DNA of 16,699 nt from DASXTK01 sp036505485 (lineage in GTDB: Bacteria > Actinomycetota > Acidimicrobiia > Acidimicrobiales > VFJN01), in contig DASXTK010000429.1 of NCBI GenBank assembly GCA_036505485.1, forward strand, positions 1 to 16,699. The letters are read 5' to 3'. The notes beneath the pieces were generated by a model. The model saw only the letters and a list, made by a program, of their open reading frames with translations, made no database searches and was not told the origin of the DNA. Of the stretch, positions 12,417 to 16,699 are shown piece by piece. Numbering within the stretch: position 1 is the stretch's first letter; every line of letters begins with the position of its first letter. The position numbers and the translations under genes were made by a program.

Positions 12417-13165
12417 AGCTCATCCTCGACGGAGTGTGGAAAGCGTTCGGCCCCCGCGAGGTGCTGCGTCACGTCGATCTGGCCGTGGCCGACCACGAGG
12501 TGGTGTGTCTCATCGGCGCCTCCGGATCCGGCAAGTCGACCCTGCTGCGCTGCGCCAACCTGCTCGAACCCATCGACGACGGGCGCATCCTGCTCGACGG
12601 GACGGACATCAGCGCCCCGGGCCTCGACGAGAACGCCATCCGCCGCCGCATCGGCATCGTCTTCCAGTCCTACAACCTGTTCCCCCATCTCAGCGTGCTC
12701 GCCAACGTCACGCTGGGACCGCACCGAGCCCTGCGGGCCACAAAGCAGACAGCCACGGCCCGAGCGGACGCGTTGCTGGAACGGTTCGGTCTGGCCGACA
12801 AGCGCGCCGCGTACCCCGATCAGTTGAGCGGCGGGCAGCAACAGCGGGTGGCGATCGTCCGGGCCCTGGCCATGGATCCCGAGGTGATGCTGCTGGACGA
12901 GATCACCTCGGCCCTCGACCCGGAGCTGGTGGGCGAGGTCCTCGACGTGGTCGACGAGCTCAAGCGGGCCGGCATGACCATGATCATCGCCACCCACGAG
13001 ATGGGGTTCGCCCGCGAGATCGCCGACCGCATCTGCTTCCTCGACGACGGCCGCATCCTCGAGGAGGGCCCACCGGCCGAGCTGCTAAGCGCGCCCCGGA
13101 ACGACCGCACCCGGCAGTTCCTCGAACGGGTGCTCGACAGTCGCCGCCCAAGGTCTTCGAACTGA
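12413..13165 (+). CDS. Amino-acid ABC transporter ATP-binding protein
   Basis: A 250-residue GlnQ/HisP-type ATPase that powers uptake with the permease and binding protein encoded just upstream. Every motif is intact: Walker A GASGSGKS (35-42), Q-loop VFQSYNLFPH (Q85), signature LSGGQQQR (138-145), Walker B VMLLDE (158-163) and the H-loop ATHEMGFA (H195). The segment EITSALDPELVGEVL is the polar amino-acid subfamily form, with Ile where most have Pro. The GTG start overlaps the permease stop. No additional regulatory domain follows the core. No strong terminator was seen after it; only a 5-bp GCGTC/GACGC pair lies near 13168-13186. Confidence 0.96.
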   Translation: MKLILDGVWKAFGPREVLRHVDLAVADHEVVCLIGASGSGKSTLLRCANLLEPIDDGRILLDGTDISAPGLDENAIRRRIGIVFQSYNLFPHLSVLANVTLGPHRALRATKQTATARADALLERFGLADKRAAYPDQLSGGQQQRVAIVRALAMDPEVMLLDEITSALDPELVGEVLDVVDELKRAGMTMIIATHEMGFAREIADRICFLDDGRILEEGPPAELLSAPRNDRTRQFLERVLDSRRPRSSN

Positions 13166-13282
13166 GCGTCACCCGCTAAGACGCGGTTAACCCTCCACCG
13201 TCATGATTCGGGTCATTGGGAGTCTCTGAATATGAGGCGATAGCCCACGCAACCAGGTGTCGACCTGGAAGGGAAATCCCAC

Positions 13283-13918
13283 ATGAGCAACCTGAACGAG
13301 AGCGGTTCGGGGGACCCGCCGATGTACAAGGTGACCGCCGAGCGCGAAGACAAACGTTGGTTGGTGCATATCGAGGACGAGACCGGCCGGACCACTACCA
13401 CCGAGACGAAGAACCTCGATGACATCGAGACTGCGGTCTGGGACCACCTGGCCGACGCTGCCGGGGAGCGACCCGGCCAGCTGCAGGTAGAGGTGCGGCT
13501 ACCGGCCGAGATCCGGACCCGTCTCGACGTGGCAGAGCGCCTGCGGAGCGAGGCCGCAGGCGCTCTGCACGCGGCGGTGCGCGCCATGAGTGAGGCCGAT
13601 TTCGCTACCCGGGACATCGACAATCTGATCGGTGAACCGGGCCGTATTGCCCTCGGTCGCAGACGGGCGGTGATCACCAACGCCGCCATCGCCACCTATG
13701 GCCTGGAGGATCATCCCGAGGCCATCGCGGTGGCGTGGGACGACCACGGCCATTTCGCCACGTTGACCTGTCGGTCCTGTGTCGAGAGCAACCGGGAGGA
13801 GTACGCCGAGCTCACCCCCGAAGGCGAGAACGTGCTCGTCTACGACGCCAACGACCGCTATTGCGACCGTTGCCAGAAGGATCTCGACACCGACAAGCGG
13901 CCCTGGATCGTCCGCTGA
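13283..13918 (+). CDS. HicB-like protein fused to a CxxC...CxxC domain
   Basis: A 211-residue protein. The first part resembles actinobacterial HicB-type antitoxins: YKVTAEREDKRWLVHIEDETG...T (14-45) is the short beta sheet, DDIETAVWDHLADAAGE the helix, and a long helix (78-108) leads to FATRDIDNLIG, where HicB proteins carry a DNA-binding 'tvrDia.llg' segment. The second part (about 128-211) is not HicB; it contains CRSC (163-166) and CDRC (194-197), a likely four-cysteine zinc site. No HicA-type toxin gene is adjacent, so a classic toxin-antitoxin pair is not supported. An AGGGA site lies about 9 nt before the ATG; a start at 13322 (MYKV) is possible. It stands alone between the transporter and the secreted-protein gene. 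Confidence 0.65.
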   Translation: MSNLNESGSGDPPMYKVTAEREDKRWLVHIEDETGRTTTTETKNLDDIETAVWDHLADAAGERPGQLQVEVRLPAEIRTRLDVAERLRSEAAGALHAAVRAMSEADFATRDIDNLIGEPGRIALGRRRAVITNAAIATYGLEDHPEAIAVAWDDHGHFATLTCRSCVESNREEYAELTPEGENVLVYDANDRYCDRCQKDLDTDKRPWIVR

Positions 13919-13946
13919 GCCACACCAGGGGTCAGAAATTCCCGTC

Positions 13947-13975
13947 TTGACAGGTTCCGAACGTTGATTCATATT
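13947..13975 (+). promoter_or_regulatory. Promoter for the secreted PLAT-like protein gene
   Basis: A consensus -35 box TTGACA (13947-13952) and a -10 box CATATT (13970-13975, four of six consensus bases) are spaced by 17 nt. It lies in a short AT-rich island, unusual for this window. The expected transcript start near 13982 leaves a leader of about 25 nt with a GGCGGGAG site before the ATG at 14009. This is the best sigma-70-type promoter in the window. Confidence 0.65.
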
Positions 13976-13988
13976 TTGAATCATCGTT
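13960..13988 (+). promoter_or_regulatory. Operator-like inverted repeat over the -10 box
   Basis: AACGtTGATTCA (13960-13971) and TGAATCAtCGTT (13977-13988) are inverted repeats with 11 of 12 positions pairing around the loop tattt. The repeat covers the -10 box and likely start point, the position expected for a repressor operator. The TetR gene encoded at 15432-16175 is one candidate for its binding protein; there is no direct evidence. Confidence 0.55.
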
Positions 13989-14008
13989 CACACAAAGGCG
14001 GGAGACCA

Positions 14009-15439
14009 ATGAGACACACCCCAGCAAGACCGGCGCGCCGTGTCGGCGGACGCGACGCGCTGAGACTGGCCCTGGCGGTGGCGATGCTCGTCGCCGTGCT
14101 CGGCCTGACCACCAGCCACGCCGACGCGGAGCGGTGCACGCCCCCCACCTGCGACCCTGGTGACGAAGGCGGCGGAGGCGGAGATGGCGGCGGTGGGGAC
14201 ACCACCACCCTGACGACACCGTCCGTCTACATCGCCGCTCGGACCGCCACGTCGATCGACCTTGGATGGTTCGTGTCGGACGCCGCCACCTCCTTCCAGG
14301 TGAAGCAGCTCGATGGAGGGGTCTGGAGCATCGTGTACCAGTCAGCCGGAGGTGGCGGCGGCGACTTCAACTTCGTCGGGCTGGCCCGCGACACCCGCTA
14401 CTGCTACCAGGTCGTGGCCAAACGGGCCGCCCAGATCAAGACGTCGTCCACGGCGTGCGCGTACACCGAGGACGGGCTGTCCTTGCGGATGATCTGGCGA
14501 GTCCAGGTCCGGATCACCACCGGCGACGTCCCTGAGGCGGGCACCAGCAACGAGGTCAACGTCGGCGTCGGTGGCCCGATCAACGGCGAGAGCGGCGGCG
14601 GGACCTGGCTCGACCACTCCGGGGACGACTTCGAACCCGGCGCCACCCACGACTACGACCTGGTGAACCTGCGCGGCATCGACGATCTCGGCGACATCGA
14701 GAGCCTCGAGATCTTCAAGCCCGGCACCGACAACTGGTGCCTGGCCAACGTCATGGTGATCGTCAACAACACCCCGGTCTTCACCACCGGCTTCGGCCCG
14801 CCGTGCCAGTGGGTGAACGCCGGGGCGACCGAGTCGGTGCAGATCCCACACGACGCGCTGCACAGCTATCCCTGGTGGGCCGCCTACCAGATCCCGCTCA
14901 ACACCATCCTCCAAGGCAACGATGCGACCTTGGTGATCAGCCACGAGCAGATCGAGGGTCACATCGAGAGCCAGGTCGGCGACGCCATGGTCGGCACTCA
15001 CGCCTACTGGGCGCCGCCGGATGCGGTGAACGTGAGCCGTTGGGATGCCCAGCGGGCCAAGGTCCACCTGGACCTCATGGGCGAGGTCACCGGAACCAAC
15101 CCCGACATCGACGTGGACTTCGACATGGTCGCCGGTTCTCACAAGGACGACGCCGGCACCTGGTTCGTCGACATCGGGTTGGAGAACGCCTCGGCGGAGA
15201 TCCGTCCGGCTTGGTACGAGTGGATATTCGTGGCCATGTCGGCCGGGGCCGAGCTGCGCGTTCCCGAGCAGGGAATCGAGTCAGCTCTGTCCGGCGTGGC
15301 CGAACATGTGGGCGTCGCCAAGATCTACCAGGTCACGGCCACCTTCGACAACAGCGCCAACCTCGTGATCCATGCCACCCTGCAGTGTCCGGAGGCCAAT
15401 CCGATGCCCAACACCTGCATGGACCCGATCTTCAAGTAG
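14009..15439 (+). CDS. Secreted fibronectin-III and PLAT-like domain protein
   Basis: A 476-residue exported protein. Signal peptide: basic start, hydrophobic core LRLALAVAMLVAVLGL, AxA-type site SHADA (cut after about residue 40). A Gly/Asp-rich linker follows (45-65), then a fibronectin type III domain (about 68-155: PSVYIAARTATSIDLGW and LARDTRYCYQVVAK). Residues about 160-255 resemble a PLAT/LH2 beta-sandwich: VQVRITTGDVPEAGTSNEV, DFEPGATHDYDL, LGDIESLEIF and WCLANVMVIVNN. The remaining 220 residues are unrecognised and contain several Trp and a few Cys. No catalytic motif is visible; PLAT domains usually bind lipid or protein partners at surfaces. Its own promoter and an operator-like repeat precede it. 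The stop overlaps the convergent TetR gene by 8 nt. Confidence 0.75.
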   Translation: MRHTPARPARRVGGRDALRLALAVAMLVAVLGLTTSHADAERCTPPTCDPGDEGGGGGDGGGGDTTTLTTPSVYIAARTATSIDLGWFVSDAATSFQVKQLDGGVWSIVYQSAGGGGGDFNFVGLARDTRYCYQVVAKRAAQIKTSSTACAYTEDGLSLRMIWRVQVRITTGDVPEAGTSNEVNVGVGGPINGESGGGTWLDHSGDDFEPGATHDYDLVNLRGIDDLGDIESLEIFKPGTDNWCLANVMVIVNNTPVFTTGFGPPCQWVNAGATESVQIPHDALHSYPWWAAYQIPLNTILQGNDATLVISHEQIEGHIESQVGDAMVGTHAYWAPPDAVNVSRWDAQRAKVHLDLMGEVTGTNPDIDVDFDMVAGSHKDDAGTWFVDIGLENASAEIRPAWYEWIFVAMSAGAELRVPEQGIESALSGVAEHVGVAKIYQVTATFDNSANLVIHATLQCPEANPMPNTCMDPIFK

Positions 15440-16175
15440 AGGCTCCCTGAGCCAGCGGAATCGACCGGGCCACGTCATCGATGGCCCGGTCGATCCGTTC
15501 CACCGCCGCGACGTCGGCGCCCCAGCCCACGCACAGGTCGACGTTGAGCTGGCGTCCGAGCTGACCGGTGCCGGCGACGCCCGGGAGGTAGCGATCGAGG
15601 TCTTCGGTCGCGAGCACACCTCCCAGGGCCCCGGCCCACATGACGGTCCGAGCCATCGCCGAACCGGGGCGGATCATCCCGGTGGCGTCGGCTTGCTCCA
15701 CGACCTCGACGATCCGGCGCAGCAGATCCAGGGTGACGGGCAGAAGGGCGTTGCCGCCGTCCTCCCCCAGGGCCGAGCCGCGGCGGGCGTTGATCATCTG
15801 CAGCAGCCGGACCTCCTCCGGGAGGGCCTCGGCGGCCGCGCAGAACCAGCGGCCGAGCACGAGCAGCCGAACCAGCACCGCATCGTCGCCGGTCTGCTCC
15901 ACCACCGCCTCGACCACGGGATCGATGCTGCGATCGTGGCTGGCTGCCAACCGCTCGATGGCCCCGGCCTGGATGGCGGTGATGAGCTGCCCCTTCGAGG
16001 GGAAGTAGTGGTAGACCGCGCCGACTGCGGTGTCGAGCTCCTCGGACAGCCGGCCCATCGTGAGCGCGTCGAACCCCTCGTCGGTGATGATCCGGAGGCC
16101 AGCCCGTAGGTACGCGTCGGCCCGGCGCTTCCGGTTGCGCTCCACTCGCCCACCGGTGCCGGGATCCGTAGCCAC
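15432..16175 (-). CDS. TetR-family transcriptional regulator
   Basis: A 247-residue regulator. The N-terminal TetR HTH is clear at about residues 18-68: AGLRIITDEGFDALTMGRLSEELDTAVGAVYHYFPSKGQLITAI, with the characteristic 'vYhYFpsK..L' recognition helix. The C-terminal ligand and dimer domain (about 75-230) is all-helical and not assigned to a known effector class. The GTG start at 16175 is used; a second GTG at 16145 would remove ten residues. It lies 19 nt downstream of the LtrA-like gene on the same strand, so the two are probably co-transcribed, and it converges with the secreted-protein gene. The likely targets are its own operon or the operator-like repeat at 13960-13988. Confidence 0.94.
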   Translation of the reverse strand: MATDPGTGGRVERNRKRRADAYLRAGLRIITDEGFDALTMGRLSEELDTAVGAVYHYFPSKGQLITAIQAGAIERLAASHDRSIDPVVEAVVEQTGDDAVLVRLLVLGRWFCAAAEALPEEVRLLQMINARRGSALGEDGGNALLPVTLDLLRRIVEVVEQADATGMIRPGSAMARTVMWAGALGGVLATEDLDRYLPGVAGTGQLGRQLNVDLCVGWGADVAAVERIDRAIDDVARSIPLAQGAST

Positions 16176-16194
16176 AGCTCGCGAAGCTAACGCC

Positions 16195-16699
16195 CTACTC
16201 GCTGGCGGTTCGGATGTTGCGCCGAGCTTCGGCGTAGCGCAATGCCTCGTAGGCGATGAGGGCGGTGGTGACGACCGCGGCCATGCCCAGCGCTACCAGC
16301 GCGTCCACCTGGGTCGCCACCGGGATCAGCGCCAGGCTGACCACGAGCACCAGGGTCCGGGGCCGGTTGACGGTGCCGAGGTTGCGCAGCCGGAACGCCA
16401 CGTGGCCGGCGAAGTAGAGGGCGATCCCGCCTAGGAGGGCGGTGGCGGGCACGAGGTCCAGAGGCTCGTCGATGTGGGCGATGGTCTTCTTGAACCCCAG
16501 GGCGATCAGGGTGATGCCGGCGATCATCGGCAGGTGCAGGTAGCTGTAGGAGTCGCGGGCCATGAGGATCCGGGCGTCGCCCTCGGTTTGGCGGAAGCGG
16601 CGTTCGGCCACCAACGCCACCACGTCGAAGTAGGCCCACCACAACCCGGCCGCGACGACCAGGGCGAGGATGGCAGCGGTCAGCACCCCGGCGTGGAGG
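16195..16699 (-). CDS. LtrA-like integral membrane protein, 3' part only
   Basis: The reading frame enters from beyond the right edge, so only the last 168 or so residues are present; the GTG at 16686 is probably internal. The sequence matches the C-terminal part of the 'low temperature requirement A' family: LWWAYFD, the conserved RDSYSYLHLPMIAGI segment, LGFKKTIAH and GGIALYFAGHVAFRLR, with four to five membrane segments. Its biochemical role is not established in the family. It is transcribed ahead of the TetR gene, 19 nt away, so the regulator may control it. Confidence 0.85.
   Translation of the reverse strand, partial: LHAGVLTAAILALVVAAGLWWAYFDVVALVAERRFRQTEGDARILMARDSYSYLHLPMIAGITLIALGFKKTIAHIDEPLDLVPATALLGGIALYFAGHVAFRLRNLGTVNRPRTLVLVVSLALIPVATQVDALVALGMAAVVTTALIAYEALRYAEARRNIRTASE

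Noticed and set aside
13168..13186. Terminator after the transporter ATPase gene
   Set aside because: The GCGTC/GACGC stem has only 5 bp with a 9-nt loop and no T-run; too weak to call.
13283..13918. Complete HicAB toxin-antitoxin module
   Set aside because: Only a HicB-like half is present; no small HicA-like reading frame lies on either side.

Overview
The window is GC-rich, uses many GTG and one TTG start codons, and carries its genes in tightly overlapping operons. It encodes actinobacterial-type proteins (short lipoproteins, a TetR regulator, an LtrA-like membrane protein, a HicB-like protein). This fits a chromosomal segment of a high-GC Actinomycetota, possibly an Acidimicrobiia relative. 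That placement is an inference from style and not from a marker gene. No rRNA, tRNA, CRISPR array, transposase or phage gene was seen.

Layout. Positions 1-373 are non-coding and hold a perfect 22-bp palindrome, one copy of a structured intergenic repeat and a terminator hairpin. Positions 374-2015 (minus strand) are a three-gene overlapping operon: cupin dioxygenase-like, HAD phosphatase, GNAT acetyltransferase. Positions 2074-7637 (plus strand) are a six-gene operon in which every gene overlaps the next: a ubiquitin-like beta-grasp protein, a JAB/JAMM metallopeptidase, an E1/ThiF-like adenylating enzyme, an ECF-like sigma factor, an XRE-type HTH protein with an unknown C-terminal domain, and a small Rad50/SMC-like ATPase with a zinc-hook motif. 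A glycerophosphodiester phosphodiesterase-like lipoprotein and a SAM methyltransferase follow to 9479.

Positions 9480-9706 are a convergent intergenic region with a 24-bp perfect palindrome, the second copy of the structured repeat and a second near-identical terminator hairpin. They serve a minus-strand carbon-nitrogen hydrolase (9707-10468). Divergent from it, 10497-13165 encodes a complete polar amino-acid ABC transporter (binding lipoprotein, permease, ATPase); a 167-bp near-palindromic element sits between binding protein and permease. Then come a HicB-like/zinc-ribbon protein (13283-13918), a secreted fibronectin-III plus PLAT-like protein with a recognisable promoter and operator-like inverted repeat (14009-15439), and, convergent with it, a TetR regulator and the 3' part of an LtrA-like membrane protein that runs off the right edge.

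The most interesting system is the 2074-7637 operon. It joins the parts of a bacterial ubiquitin-like modification pathway (modifier, deconjugating/processing peptidase, activating enzyme; no recognisable E2 or E3) to its own transcription-factor pair and a DNA-repair-type ATPase. Ubl/JAB/E1 cassettes are an established bacterial theme, some of them antiviral; I do not recognise this particular six-gene combination. A role in conflict or DNA-damage response is inference. The second most interesting signal is the pair of ~170-bp intergenic repeats that keep a hairpin at the same place while its sequence changes, which suggests a structured RNA or DNA element.
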